Part shown: positions 1 to 9,274 of the stretch, in pieces | Numbering within the stretch: the stretch's first letter is position 1 | Layout of the letters: each line of letters starts with the position of its first letter | Source: Bacillota bacterium | Lineage (GTDB): Bacteria; Bacillota; UBA994; PWPR01 | NCBI GenBank assembly: GCA_028280325.1 | Contig: JANQLZ010000021.1 | Span: 27,615-91,614, forward strand | Length of the DNA stretch: 64,000 bases | Reading direction: 5' to 3' | Program-made: the position numbers and the translations under genes | Notes under the pieces: generated by a model | What the model was told of the DNA's origin: nothing | Seen by the model: the letters and a program-made list of their open reading frames with translations, nothing else | The model's database searches: none

Positions 1-1887
1 CCTGTTTTCTGTACAATGACCTTTGATAAAACGGGGCGATCATTCTCTGGTACAGATATTGAAACTATGGTTACAGTTCTGGAAAGCTTAGGGGTTAGTG
101 TGCTGGGCTTAAACTGCTCAACCGGCCCGCAAACCATGATTAAGCTGGTCAGAGATATTGCCAGCTATTCATCTATGCCAATTTTGGTTCAGCCCAATGC
201 CGGACTGCCTCAATATCGAAACAACCTGACCCGGTATGACCTGGAGCCACTGGAGTACGCTGAATATGCTAAACAGCTGGTAGAAGCCGGGGCCAGTATC
301 ATAGGCGGTTGCTGTGGAACTACTCCTGAATATATGACAGCCTGCAGAAAAGTGTTGACTGGTGTGCAGCCTCGAACAATAAAGCCAAAAAATTATACGG
401 CAATCTCCTCCTATGCCCAGACGGTAACCTTTGGCCAGGAGGTTAAGCTGATTGGGGAACGGATCAACCCGACCGGCAAAACGAAATTAAAACAGGCCTT
501 AAAGGATAATGATCTTACTTATATCTTAAAAGAAGCAATCGCTCAGCAAAATGAGGGAGCAGATATATTGGACATCAATCTGGGGCTGCCTGGCATTGAT
601 CAGATCGCCTGGATGAAGCAGGCCGTTTATGGGATACAAACTATTTTGGATATCCCACTGCAAATTGACTCTGCCAATGTGCAGGTTTTGGAACAGGCGG
701 CTCGTATCTATAATGGCAAGCCGCTGATAAATTCGGTCAATGGCAAAGCAGAGAGCATGAAAAAAATATTCCCGATTGTTAAAAAGTACGGGGCCTGTGT
801 ATTGGGATTAACCTTAGATGAAAAGGGCATTCCCAGTACGGCCGAAGAACGCCTGGCAATTGCTCAGAAAATAATTGATACAGCAGCAGCTTATCATATC
901 CCCAAGAAGAATATTTTAATTGATTGTCTGGTACTGACCGCTTCTGCTCAGCAACAAGAGGTTTTGGAAACCCTCAAAGCTGTGCATCTGGTCAAGAGCA
1001 GATTAGGTGTGAAAACAGTGCTGGGAATCAGCAATGTTTCTTATGGGCTGCCAGCCAGAGATAATTTGAATAAAACTTTCCTGGCCATGGCTTTACATGC
1101 CGGTTTAGATGCCCCAATCTTGAATACAGCCAAACAGGAAATAATCGATACTGTCGCTGCTTTTAAGGTGCTGAGCAATGAGGATGTTCAGGCCAAAAAA
1201 TATATTATTAGTTACACAAATAAACAAGAGCACCAGCTAAAAACAGTAAAAGCCCATCAACAGCCCCTGGCTGACATAGTTCTCAGCGGCTTGAAAGAAG
1301 AGGCCATACCCTCAGCCCAGCAGGCTTTAAAGACACATACGGCAGAATACATTATCAACAATATTTTGATTCCAACCCTGGATCAGGTAGGCTTGCAGTA
1401 TGAAACAGAGGAGATATTTTTACCTCAGCTGATTCAATCGGCAGAAACAGCTAAACTGGCTTTATCCTTATTACAGGATCATTTGCAAAAAAGCAGTACC
1501 CCAAAACACAATCATAAAATTATTCTGGCCACAGTAAAGGGAGACATTCATGATATAGGTAAGAATATTGTCAAGATAGTATTAGAAAATTACGGCTTTG
1601 CCATAATTGATTTAGGAAAAGATGTTCCCCCGGAACAAGTCCTGTCCACAGCAAAAGACAATAATGCCCGGCTGGTGGGTCTGAGCGCATTAATGACAAC
1701 AACGATCAGCAGTATGGCAGAGACCATTAAGCTTTTAAATGAACAGTTGCCCGATTGTCAGACAATGGTCGGCGGCGCTGTACTTAATGAAGAGTACGCC
1801 AAAATGATCAATGCCGATTACTATGCCGCAGATGCGCTCCAAGCTGTGGCAGTAGCCCGTAGTGTATTTGATAGTAAAACATTTTAA
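1..1887 (+). CDS. metH: B12-dependent methionine synthase, 5' truncated by window edge
   Basis: The reading frame is open from base 1, and the residues before the first ATG (PVFCT) fit the family, so the true start lies upstream. 628 residues are visible. The end of the homocysteine-binding domain carries the three zinc cysteines (C39 in LNCSTGP, C104 and C105 in GGCCGTTP). A pterin-binding domain follows from about residue 148 (KLIGERINPTGK), then a helical cap and a B12 domain with the base-off DxHxxG motif at 515-520 (DIHDIG). The protein ends there, without the C-terminal AdoMet reactivation domain, as in many Bacillota, so a separate reactivation factor would be needed. In the cytoplasm it should move a methyl group from methyltetrahydrofolate through cobalamin to homocysteine. 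A corrinoid methyltransferase of another pathway is less likely because the homocysteine zinc site is present. Confidence 0.93.
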   Translation, partial: PVFCTMTFDKTGRSFSGTDIETMVTVLESLGVSVLGLNCSTGPQTMIKLVRDIASYSSMPILVQPNAGLPQYRNNLTRYDLEPLEYAEYAKQLVEAGASIIGGCCGTTPEYMTACRKVLTGVQPRTIKPKNYTAISSYAQTVTFGQEVKLIGERINPTGKTKLKQALKDNDLTYILKEAIAQQNEGADILDINLGLPGIDQIAWMKQAVYGIQTILDIPLQIDSANVQVLEQAARIYNGKPLINSVNGKAESMKKIFPIVKKYGACVLGLTLDEKGIPSTAEERLAIAQKIIDTAAAYHIPKKNILIDCLVLTASAQQQEVLETLKAVHLVKSRLGVKTVLGISNVSYGLPARDNLNKTFLAMALHAGLDAPILNTAKQEIIDTVAAFKVLSNEDVQAKKYIISYTNKQEHQLKTVKAHQQPLADIVLSGLKEEAIPSAQQALKTHTAEYIINNILIPTLDQVGLQYETEEIFLPQLIQSAETAKLALSLLQDHLQKSSTPKHNHKIILATVKGDIHDIGKNIVKIVLENYGFAIIDLGKDVPPEQVLSTAKDNNARLVGLSALMTTTISSMAETIKLLNEQLPDCQTMVGGAVLNEEYAKMINADYYAADALQAVAVARSVFDSKTF

Positions 1888-1992
1888 TTTTTTGGTGAAG
1901 TATGCTTACCGGCTATTGGCTATACGTTATGAAAGAACTAGCCTATATCTGTTTGATATTTACTGCCTTTTCTTAACTTAATGACATTTGGG

Positions 1993-2016
1993 GGCGAGCC
2001 TTAGGCTCGCCTTTTC
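1993..2016 (+). terminator. Rho-independent terminator after metH
   Basis: A perfect 8-bp stem (GGCGAGCC / GGCTCGCC) with a 3-nt loop is followed by a short T run. It lies about 105 bp past the metH stop. The rest of the 338-bp gap up to the next gene holds nothing I can support. Confidence 0.8.
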
Positions 2017-2225
2017 ATCTTTGTTTCACCAAAACCTAATTCATCCATTCCTGTTCAGCTATTACCTTGCTCCGAGCTAGCTTTCTGGCCTTTTGATTAA
2101 CCAGTCTGACAATATCTTCATCTATAAGCTGATAATTTCAATTCTATTATCGCTATATATAGAAGGCTTGAATGATATAATTATAAGAAATATTAAGAAA
2201 AATGCCTGACTGGAGGGGTGGTAAC

Positions 2226-2921
2226 ATGCAAACGGTTCTAATTGTTGAGGATGATATTTATCTGCAAAAAGGCCTAAAGGAAATCCTCAATAAAGAAGGC
2301 TTTAAGGTTATTGCTTGTAGCGACGGAAGCGAAGCGTGCAAAAAGATAAATACGGATATTTCATTAGTAATATTAGATATAATGCTACCGGATGATGAGG
2401 GGATATCAATCTGTAAAAATATTAGAGAAAACTATGATATCCCCATTATATTTTTAACAGCACGCGATAACGAGATAGATATAGTACGAGGTTTAGATGC
2501 GGGTGGCGATGATTATATTACCAAACCTTTTAGAATAAGAGAGGTTCTTTCTCGTATCAGAGCCAATTTACGTCGCTATGAAAAAGGTAAAGCGGATTCA
2601 TTAAGCCTGTCATTTGCCGATATTACGCTAAATCCGGTTAGAAGAACAGCAAGAATAGCTGATAGTGATTTATTGCTGACACCTATTGAGTTTCAGCTAT
2701 TGCAATGCTTAATTCAGAGCAAGAATCAGGGGCTTACCAGAAACCAGCTGCTTGAATCTATTTGGGATGCTGGAGGGGCTTTCATTGAGAATAATACTCT
2801 ATCGGTGCATATCTATAGATTACGCGAAAAACTTGCTATCAGTAAGTCCATAACTAATGTAAAGACAGTAAGAGGCGTAGGCTACCAAATCGAGGCTATG
2901 GAGGATAATCAGGGTGATTAA
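2226..2921 (+). CDS. OmpR/PhoB-family response regulator
   Basis: 231 residues. An in-frame ATG exists at 2202, but GGAGG at 2213 sits properly before ATG 2226, which opens the canonical MQTVLIVEDD. The receiver domain spans about 1-115 with acidic pocket ED8-D9, phosphoacceptor D51 (VILDIML), and the conserved K in YITKPF. A winged-helix DNA-binding domain fills about 130-228 (GVGYQIE at the end). The gene overlaps the kinase gene by 8 nt, so the two are translationally coupled. The regulator most likely binds the 60-bp region at 4114-4173 and its copy at 20041-20100, upstream of an ABC transporter. That link is inferred from the shared sequence. Confidence 0.93.
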   Translation: MQTVLIVEDDIYLQKGLKEILNKEGFKVIACSDGSEACKKINTDISLVILDIMLPDDEGISICKNIRENYDIPIIFLTARDNEIDIVRGLDAGGDDYITKPFRIREVLSRIRANLRRYEKGKADSLSLSFADITLNPVRRTARIADSDLLLTPIEFQLLQCLIQSKNQGLTRNQLLESIWDAGGAFIENNTLSVHIYRLREKLAISKSITNVKTVRGVGYQIEAMEDNQGD

Positions 2922-4113
2922 AAATGGCAAACCTAAATCTTTGGCTACTATTATTTTGATGACCTTGCTTGCATCAGTATTAGCCTTTTTTACTGTCAGA
3001 GTATCGCTTGATCACGACAGGGATATCATTGTAATCAACACCATTCAACATGTAGCAAACAACATGGAGTTCAGGGAGCTCAAAGAATTGGCAGAAGCCA
3101 TGGCTGCAGAAGAAGCCGATAGTGATAGGGCAGCTAATATCTTAAGAAAAATGGGTTATTACTCTGAAATCGATAATGGCAATAATATTACACCTTTAAT
3201 TGCCAGTGGCTGCTGTGTAATATTTGGTTTGCTGGCTTGTTATTTTGTTTATGATAACAATAAAAAATACAATACCTTATTTTTAGAGCTCTCTACTTGG
3301 GCTGAGGATATTGCCAACGGCAAGTTTACAGGGGGATATGAGGTATATGGTGAGGGTGCCTTTGCTGTTTTTGTTAAACAGTTCAATATCATGGAACGCA
3401 GTACAGAGGGCATGGTTAATTCACTGCAAAAAGAAAAAGAACATATCAGGGAGTTTATTGCCAATATATCTCACCAGCTAAAAACCCCTCTTGCAACCCT
3501 CAGTTTATATCAGGAAATGATTTATGAAGACAATTTCAATAATGAAATTGGAGAAAAGTCTAAAATTTGCTTGAACCAGATCAATAGAATGGAATGGCTG
3601 GTAAACACCCTGTTAAAAATTGCAAAATTCGATGCAAGTACTATTAAGCTCAATTACCAAAAGAACATCTTGCTGCAAACCATTAAACATGGAGTAGAAA
3701 TGGCCTTTTCTGAAAATGGTGATAAAGATGTAGAACTGTCCTATCAGGGTGATTTAACGAGTAAGGTATATCACGACCCTTATTGGTTAGCTGAGGCTAT
3801 CGAAAATATCGTTAAGAACGCAATTAAATGGGTACCCCACGACGGTGAAATCGTTATCACTATTGAAAAAGGAGAGGCTTTAGTAATCATTAGTATTGAA
3901 GACAATGGTGGGGGATTTGCAGAGCAGGATATTCCGCACTTGTTTGATCGTTTTTACACCACAAGAAAGAATAGGAGTTCTAAACTTAAAGGTGTTGGTA
4001 TCGGATTGGCCTTAGTCAAAGCCATAGTTGATACCCATAACGGTAATATCAAAGCTTACAATGGGGTCAGGGGGGCTGTTTTTAAAATATCGATACCGAT
4101 TTTAGAAAATTGA
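2914..4113 (+). CDS. Membrane sensor histidine kinase, partner of the preceding regulator
   Basis: 399 residues from a GTG start with GGAGG 9 nt upstream, overlapping the regulator gene. One membrane segment lies at about 10-28 and a second at about 94-113, with a short extracellular loop of about 65 residues between them. A HAMP-like linker leads to a HisKA domain with H187 (ISHQLKTPLA). The ATPase domain has N-box NIVKNAIKW, G1 DNGGGF, F-box LFDRFYTT and G2 GVGIGLAL. The architecture is that of kinases that work beside FtsX-type ABC transporters in sensing envelope-active compounds. The adjacent permease is only a remnant, so a distal transporter may supply the input. Confidence 0.92.
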   Translation: MIKNGKPKSLATIILMTLLASVLAFFTVRVSLDHDRDIIVINTIQHVANNMEFRELKELAEAMAAEEADSDRAANILRKMGYYSEIDNGNNITPLIASGCCVIFGLLACYFVYDNNKKYNTLFLELSTWAEDIANGKFTGGYEVYGEGAFAVFVKQFNIMERSTEGMVNSLQKEKEHIREFIANISHQLKTPLATLSLYQEMIYEDNFNNEIGEKSKICLNQINRMEWLVNTLLKIAKFDASTIKLNYQKNILLQTIKHGVEMAFSENGDKDVELSYQGDLTSKVYHDPYWLAEAIENIVKNAIKWVPHDGEIVITIEKGEALVIISIEDNGGGFAEQDIPHLFDRFYTTRKNRSSKLKGVGIGLALVKAIVDTHNGNIKAYNGVRGAVFKISIPILEN

Positions 4114-4173
4114 AGCTATCTTACAATATTGTCATCTGAGTTAAATGTAATTGTAATATTAAGTAGCTATACT
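4114..4173 (+). promoter_or_regulatory. Control region copy 1, shared with the ABC operon at 20 kb
   Basis: Immediately after the kinase stop. It aligns without gaps to 20041-20100 with about 45 of 60 bases identical. Both copies carry TTACAA and TTGTAA half-sites at exactly the same separation (30 bp start to start, here 4121 and 4151) and a GTCATCT element between them. Here it precedes only a transporter remnant, so it looks like the original control region of a lost adjacent transporter. Confidence 0.6.
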
Positions 4174-4239
4174 AAGAAGAGATGAAATTATATTGTGTTT
4201 GCCTCCCGGTTATTCACAGATTAATCAAGGAGCTTTCAG

Positions 4240-4551
4240 ATCAAAAAAGTCCAATTTGCCTTGTTAAGAGCTGTTGGATTGACCCAAAAACAATTTGAGC
4301 AGTTGTTGAATCAAGAAGCAGTATGGTATGGGATTATTGCCAGTTTTGGTGGAGCAGTAATCTGTTTACTGCATAGTTATTATATTTACAGTAGATTTAA
4401 CCACAGGCTACTAAACTACAACTGGTTTGACATAGTCCCATGGGGTATAATCCCCATATTTATGGTATTGACACCAGGCCTAATTTACTTGTTTAATAGA
4501 AGGCTGGTAAAATATGCAACCTTACAAAAACGCCATTTGAAGCAAAGCTAA
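4240..4551 (+). pseudogene. 3' fragment of an FtsX-like ABC permease
   Basis: The frame encodes about 100 residues matching only the C-terminal part of the permease at 20912-23665: KKVQFALLRAVGLT here against KKRQFSLLRSIGLT there, then FDIVPWGIIPIF against WDLVPWPLIPVF. Two to three membrane segments remain. There is no start codon with a ribosome site, no N-terminal two-thirds, and no ATPase gene beside it. Homology begins near 4240, which suggests a deletion between the control region at 4114 and this point. An adjacent transporter downstream of the two-component pair is the normal gene order for this class. Confidence 0.8.
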
Positions 4552-4705
4552 AAGTAAGCTATGTTCACTACAATAAATATTGATAACTATTGCTGTAGTT
4601 GTTATTTCTCTCTTGTTGTTAATAAACAATAAGCAAATTAATAGATTTGCTGATAACATAACACACCATGTTAGATATATTGACTAATATTGTTCTAAGT
4701 TGCAG

Positions 4706-4737
4706 ACCAGCCATGAGGAACTGTTTCCATGGCTGGT
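4706..4737. terminator. Inverted repeat between convergent transcripts
   Basis: A 10-bp perfect stem (ACCAGCCATG / CATGGCTGGT) with a 12-nt loop lies between the permease remnant and the convergent 4752-5831 gene. Neither side has a strong T run, so it may be a weak bidirectional terminator. Confidence 0.4.
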
Positions 4738-4751
4738 AATATGAAAAAAAC

Positions 4752-5831
4752 CTACTTAAATAATGCCTCTTTGGCCTCGTTGACCAACTCTTCAATCAGT
4801 TTGGAAACGGTAGTCATTTCCTTGATTCGATAGGCATTGCTGCCTACAAAAATTAAGCCTTTTTCAAGATTTCCTTTTACCGCGTTGATTAAAGCTCTGG
4901 AGATACAGTAGGGAGCTCTCAATGGATTGCATCCCTGAAGACAATGACTGCATTTCAGGATCTTTTCACCTGCGGAACTTATTCTCTTGATAAACGGATT
5001 ATTTAATGCTCTGCCAGGTAGACCTACCGGGCTGTTGATAATTAAAATATCATCTTCCCGGGCCTCAATATAGGCTTTTTTATAAGCAATATTGGCGTCA
5101 CATTCTTCAGTTGCCACAAAACGAGTTGCCATTTGCACACCAGCGGCCCCAGCCTTTAGCTGCTTGGCTATATCTGCTCCGGTAAAAATACCCCCAGCAG
5201 CAATAACCGGAATTTTCCTGTTAAACTTTTCACAATAAGGTTTGAGCACCTCAATTACTTCCTGAACAATACTTGCCAAACTGGGTTTATTGGGATTCAA
5301 TAAGGCCTCTTCTTTAAACCCTAAATGGCCGCCAGCTTTTTTGCCTTCGACAATAATTAAATCAGGCAGCCGATTATAATTCCTGGTCCAATACTTGGTA
5401 ATAATCGCAGCAGCTTTACGGGAAGATACTATCGGAGCGATCTTCACCTTAGATCCTTTGACCAGCTCTGGCAACTTGGTCGGCAAGCCTGCCCCGCTGA
5501 TAATCAAATCAATACCCTCATTTACCGCCGTTTTAACCATCTCTACATAATTATTCATGGCCACTAAAAAGTTGATCCCTATAAAACCGGTAGGTGATAG
5601 TTTTCTGGTTAGTCTGATCTTACTGACCAGCGCTCTTAAGTCGGCCTTTACGGGGTTTTTGTCATAGTCGACCTCGGAGTAACCAATCCCTACTCCCGAC
5701 AAAACACCTACCCCGCCGGCATTGGCAACAGCAGCTGAAAGCTTGGGACCAGACACTCCCACCCCCATAGCGCCCTGAATAATAGGTATAGCTATCCGAG
5801 TATCCCCAATTGTTAAGAATGGCAAATTCAT
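4752..5831 (-). CDS. Nitronate monooxygenase / 2-nitropropane dioxygenase family flavoprotein
   Basis: 359 residues, about the normal length for this TIM-barrel family. It starts IPIIQGAMG, the family's N-terminal motif. The FMN phosphate-binding elements are visible as KKAGGHLGF and AAGGIFTGADIAK, followed by AGVQMATRFVATEEC. A C-terminal cysteine-bearing insertion (CSHCLQGC) is typical of the clostridial branch. The expected reaction is flavin-dependent oxidation of alkyl nitronates. The same fold includes the enoyl-ACP reductase FabK, and physiological substrates in anaerobes are unclear. It is a single gene read leftward, preceded by MarR-like palindromes at 5858-5877 and 6030-6048. Confidence 0.85.
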   Translation of the reverse strand: MNLPFLTIGDTRIAIPIIQGAMGVGVSGPKLSAAVANAGGVGVLSGVGIGYSEVDYDKNPVKADLRALVSKIRLTRKLSPTGFIGINFLVAMNNYVEMVKTAVNEGIDLIISGAGLPTKLPELVKGSKVKIAPIVSSRKAAAIITKYWTRNYNRLPDLIIVEGKKAGGHLGFKEEALLNPNKPSLASIVQEVIEVLKPYCEKFNRKIPVIAAGGIFTGADIAKQLKAGAAGVQMATRFVATEECDANIAYKKAYIEAREDDILIINSPVGLPGRALNNPFIKRISSAGEKILKCSHCLQGCNPLRAPYCISRALINAVKGNLEKGLIFVGSNAYRIKEMTTVSKLIEELVNEAKEALFK

Positions 5832-5857
5832 ATCAAAGACTCCTCACATTTTTGAAA

Positions 5858-5877
5858 ATACTTTGAACTTGAAAATA
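5858..5877. promoter_or_regulatory. Imperfect palindromic operator, proximal
   Basis: ATACTTTGAACTTGAAAATA, an imperfect version of the perfect palindrome at 6030-6048. It ends 27 bp before the 5831 start, in the position of a repressor site over the leader. The form resembles sites of MarR-family regulators such as FabT. Confidence 0.45.
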
Positions 5878-6029
5878 TTTATATTGCTGACCATGGCAAC
5901 AAAATAAACTGTTGATAACGTTTCCACACTATAAACTAAACCTAAAGAGGCTGTCCAGGCAGTACTTCGACTAAGCCTTTAACCGTAGCTTGTCAGTTTG
6001 TAAAGTGCAGTCTTTATCAACAGTCTCAA

Positions 6030-6048
6030 TACTTTGAACTTCAAAGTA
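6030..6048. promoter_or_regulatory. Perfect 19-bp palindrome, MarR-type operator candidate
   Basis: TACTTTGAA-C-TTCAAAGTA is a perfect palindrome with one central base. It lies in the 503-bp divergent gap between the nitronate monooxygenase-like gene and feoA, and a second, imperfect copy sits at 5858-5877. No regulator gene is adjacent. I see no coding sequence or recognisable Fur box in the rest of this gap. Confidence 0.5.
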
Positions 6049-6334
6049 ATGACCTAATTGTACCATACGAGCCGCATTATTTTAACTGTATCGGCTAATT
6101 ATTTCTGAAACCTCTTTTTAGCTGCCAAAATAACAGTTTTATTATTCCAGACAGCCTGTCCTGAGGTGTGCTGCACACCTAAATATTAAGAGTATAAACA
6201 TATTTAAAAGCTCCTATAAGCTTAAAATCTAAGTTTATAAAAAATAAAATGCTTTTTCACGGCACATTTTTATTCTGCATACTCTAAAGAGAAGTAGTTT
6301 GTTTAAATACTGAAATTTTGGGAAGGTAGTTATT

Positions 6335-6574
6335 TTGGAAATTAAAAAAATGCAATTAAGCTTATTACCTCTTGGAAGCAAAGCTAAAGTATCCAAATTA
6401 AATGTGTATGGAAATATCCGGCGACGGATGCTCGATTTAGGCCTAATACCTGATACCACGGTTGAGACTGTCCAGATAAGTCCGGCGGGAGATCCTAAAG
6501 CCTATTATATCAGAGGGGCGGTAATAGCTTTAAGAAAAGAAGAAGCCTCAAAAGTACAGGTGCAAATTCTTTAA
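6335..6574 (+). CDS. feoA: FeoA, ferrous iron transport accessory protein
   Basis: 79 residues, an SH3-like FeoA. The TTG at 6335 has GGAAGG 8 nt upstream; an in-frame ATG at 6350 (MQLSLLPLG) is an alternative without a better ribosome site. Family marks are RRRMLDLGLIPDTTVE and a closing stretch of small beta strands. It lies 17 bp before feoB and is almost certainly co-transcribed. FeoA proteins act at the cytoplasmic face with the FeoB G domain during Fe(II) uptake. Confidence 0.92.
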   Translation: MEIKKMQLSLLPLGSKAKVSKLNVYGNIRRRMLDLGLIPDTTVETVQISPAGDPKAYYIRGAVIALRKEEASKVQVQIL

Positions 6575-6591
6575 AGCTGAAAGGAGAAGCG

Positions 6592-8742
6592 ATGGGTTTA
6601 ACTAAAAATTCGACAGGAACAAGTTTAATAAGTAGTAAATTTAATGTAGCTGTGCGTGAAGATGATGATCATATTATTGCCCTGGCGGGTAACCCAAATG
6701 TAGGAAAGAGTACAGTTTTTAATAGTTTAACTGGCTTAAATCAACATACAGGGAATTGGCCGGGTAAAACTGTTACAAATGCCCGCGGTAAATACAATTA
6801 TCAGGGTGAACAGTTCGTTTTAGTTGATTTGCCGGGCACATATTCGATCATGTCCACATCAGAAGAGGAGGAAATAGCCAGAGACTTTGTTTGCTTCGCC
6901 AAGCCTGATGTCACCGTTGTTGTAGCAGACGCGACCTGTTTAGAGCGCAATCTCAACTTGACATTACAGATTCTGGAAATTACTAAAGATGTCGTGGTAT
7001 GTGTCAATCTGATAGATGAGGCCAAACGTAAAGGTATAGTCATAGATATCGAGGCCCTGTCTCAAAAACTGGGCGTGCCGGTTGTCGCTACTAATGCCCG
7101 AAAGAAAAGCAGCCTGGGCAATCTGGCCCAAGAAGTGCATATGGTAGCTAACCATCTGAAAGAATTGACTCCTTATCAGGTTCAATATGATCAGGAGATT
7201 GAGACCGCTATTGCGATGATTGAGCCCACGGTCAATAGTTTAGCAGGCAGTAAAATCAATAGTCGCTGGGTGGCCCTGAAGCTCCTGGACGGTGAAGATA
7301 AAATAATCAGTTCCATTAACGATTTCTTGGAAAATGAATTACTTAATAATGACATATTAATAGATCCCCTAAACCAAGCCAAGCAATTCTTAGCGGAACA
7401 TGAGATCAATGCTGATAACTTCAGGGATCGGGTAGTGACCAGAATTGTCAAGGAAGCAGAAAAGCTCAGCGCTGAGGTGGTCACTTTTACCAACAAAGAA
7501 TACAACAAAACAGATCGAAAAATTGATTCAATCCTAACTTCCAAGGTATTTGGCATACCTATTATGATAGGGCTATTGGGAGCTGTGTTCTGGCTGACAA
7601 TTACCGGAGCTAACTATCCGTCGGCCATGCTTGCTAATCTCTTGTTTAGTGTAGAGGACCACCTGACAGCCCTGTTTATGCAGGTCAATGCTCCTGTTTG
7701 GCTTCACGGAATGCTGATTTTAGGGGTATATCGGACCCTGGCCTGGGTTGTATCAGTTATGTTGCCGCCAATGGCTATCTTCTTTCCGTTGTTTACGTTT
7801 CTGGAAGACCTGGGTTATTTACCTCGGGTAGCTTTTAATTTGGATAACTTTTTTAAGAGGGCATGTGCGCACGGGAAGCAGGCCTTAACCATGTGTATGG
7901 GATTTGGGTGTAATGCCGCCGGGGTAATTGGCTGCCGGATAATAGATTCACCCCGCGAAAGGTTAATTGCAATTATAACCAATAATTTTGTGCCCTGCAA
8001 TGGCCGGTTTCCAACATTAATTGCCGTTTCAACGATCTTTATAGGCGGTTTGTGGGGTAGCAGATACAATTCGCTGGCAGCTACCTTAGCTATGGTCGCA
8101 GTAATACTGCTGGGCATATTGATGACCCTGTTGGTCTCTAAGCTTTTGTCAAAAACTATCTTAAAGGGCTTACCGTCATCATTTACCTTAGAACTGCCGC
8201 CCTATCGTAAACCACAATTTGGCAGAATATTAATCAGATCGTTATTGGATAGAACACTGTTTGTATTGGGCAGAGCAGTTGCCATTGCCGCTCCTGCAGG
8301 AATAATTATCTGGGTAATGGCCAATATCGATATTGGCAGTGCCAGTTTACTGACCCATTCAGCGCTGTTCCTGGAGCCGTTTGCCAGACTGATAGGACTC
8401 GATGGCTATATTCTCATGGCCTTTATCCTGGGTTTGCCAGCCAACGAAATTGTTGTGCCGATCATCATAATGAGCTATATGGCCAGCGGCAGTATGCTGG
8501 AGTTTGATACCCTGCGAGAACTGAAAGACCTGCTGATAGCTAATGGCTGGACAGTACTGACTGCGGTTAATGTCATGCTCTTTTCGCTAATGCATTTTCC
8601 ATGCGGTACCACGCTGTGGACGATAAGAAAAGAAACCCAAAGCGCCAAATGGACATTTATGTCTTTTCTGATACCAACCGCTGCCGGAATAATCGTATGC
8701 TTTATTGTCACTCAGCTGGCCCATTTATTTGGTTTGGTTTAA
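6592..8742 (+). CDS. feoB: FeoB, ferrous iron transporter with N-terminal GTPase domain
   Basis: 716 residues behind GAAAGGAG. The G domain has G1 GNPNVGKST (33-41), G3 DLPGTYS, and NLID in place of the usual NKxD G4 motif. A helical regulatory domain runs to about 300. The membrane core follows with two Gate-type halves and the conserved CMGFGCNAAG and NNFVPCNGRFPTL segments, whose cysteines are typical of FeoB. It imports Fe(II) across the cytoplasmic membrane. About 22 N-terminal residues before the G domain are longer than in many FeoB. A terminator follows at 8766. Confidence 0.96.
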   Translation: MGLTKNSTGTSLISSKFNVAVREDDDHIIALAGNPNVGKSTVFNSLTGLNQHTGNWPGKTVTNARGKYNYQGEQFVLVDLPGTYSIMSTSEEEEIARDFVCFAKPDVTVVVADATCLERNLNLTLQILEITKDVVVCVNLIDEAKRKGIVIDIEALSQKLGVPVVATNARKKSSLGNLAQEVHMVANHLKELTPYQVQYDQEIETAIAMIEPTVNSLAGSKINSRWVALKLLDGEDKIISSINDFLENELLNNDILIDPLNQAKQFLAEHEINADNFRDRVVTRIVKEAEKLSAEVVTFTNKEYNKTDRKIDSILTSKVFGIPIMIGLLGAVFWLTITGANYPSAMLANLLFSVEDHLTALFMQVNAPVWLHGMLILGVYRTLAWVVSVMLPPMAIFFPLFTFLEDLGYLPRVAFNLDNFFKRACAHGKQALTMCMGFGCNAAGVIGCRIIDSPRERLIAIITNNFVPCNGRFPTLIAVSTIFIGGLWGSRYNSLAATLAMVAVILLGILMTLLVSKLLSKTILKGLPSSFTLELPPYRKPQFGRILIRSLLDRTLFVLGRAVAIAAPAGIIIWVMANIDIGSASLLTHSALFLEPFARLIGLDGYILMAFILGLPANEIVVPIIIMSYMASGSMLEFDTLRELKDLLIANGWTVLTAVNVMLFSLMHFPCGTTLWTIRKETQSAKWTFMSFLIPTAAGIIVCFIVTQLAHLFGLV

Positions 8743-8765
8743 GCTTTATAAAATAAAAAACTTTT

Positions 8766-8803
8766 CCCGCCTTTTTTGAAATACAATTATGGCGGGTTTA
8801 TTA
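8766..8803 (+). terminator. Terminator after feoAB
   Basis: A 6-bp CCCGCC/GGCGGG stem with a 19-nt loop is followed by a T-rich tail, 24 bp after the feoB stop. Confidence 0.7.
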
Positions 8804-8851
8804 TTTTGCTGACATAAATTGCACATGACAATCTGTGCTTTGAATTACACA

Positions 8852-9014
8852 ATAAGGTATAGTATCATTTAACTCCCGTGAAACTACAGAAAAGAAGAAA
8901 CTATATTTGTTTGAGGATCCGATAATTGCTGATGCCCACCAGACATACTCCTGTGGCCCAAAATTGAGAGAAGAGATATTGGCATGGTATGGTAGCTTAA
9001 GCATCGGTGATTAA
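8852..9014 (+). pseudogene. Short coding remnant of unknown family
   Basis: One frame reads about 50 residues with protein-like composition, including LYLFEDPIIADAHQTYSCGP and KLREEILAWYGS, ending in a stop at 9014. It lacks a start codon and ribosome site, and the frame is closed just upstream. A clear terminator follows 30 bp later, which fits the end of a decayed plus-strand gene. I do not recognise the family. The remaining gap to 9274 holds no other feature. Confidence 0.3.
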
Positions 9015-9043
9015 GTCCATATTGATAAAAGCTGAAAATAACT

Positions 9044-9076
9044 AATCCGGCTCTTAGGCAAAGAGCTGGATTTATT
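9044..9076 (+). terminator. Rho-independent terminator after the 8.9-kb remnant
   Basis: A 12-bp stem (AATCCGGCTCTT / AAGAGCTGGATT, one G-T pair) with a 5-nt loop is followed by TATTTT. Its presence argues that a plus-strand transcript once ended here. Confidence 0.7.
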
Positions 9077-9274
9077 TTATGTTAACAAAGTAAGTCCTGA
9101 GCAACTCGTATAATGCTTTAACACTGTATTATCATCTGATTATAAAGCAGTATATCCCAATTATGGAATGCATCCTTAAACATTTGCTACCGATTTAACA
9201 TCCCCCCTTTTTATGATAATTAACTTGTAATATTATATAGATAAACTCACGAAAATTAATTTAAAGGTAATATT

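Noticed and set aside
2035..2139. Minus-strand frame reading LIDEDIVRLVNQKARKLARS
   Set aside because: It looks protein-like but is closed by a stop just upstream and has no start; too short to call, although it may be debris of an old gene.
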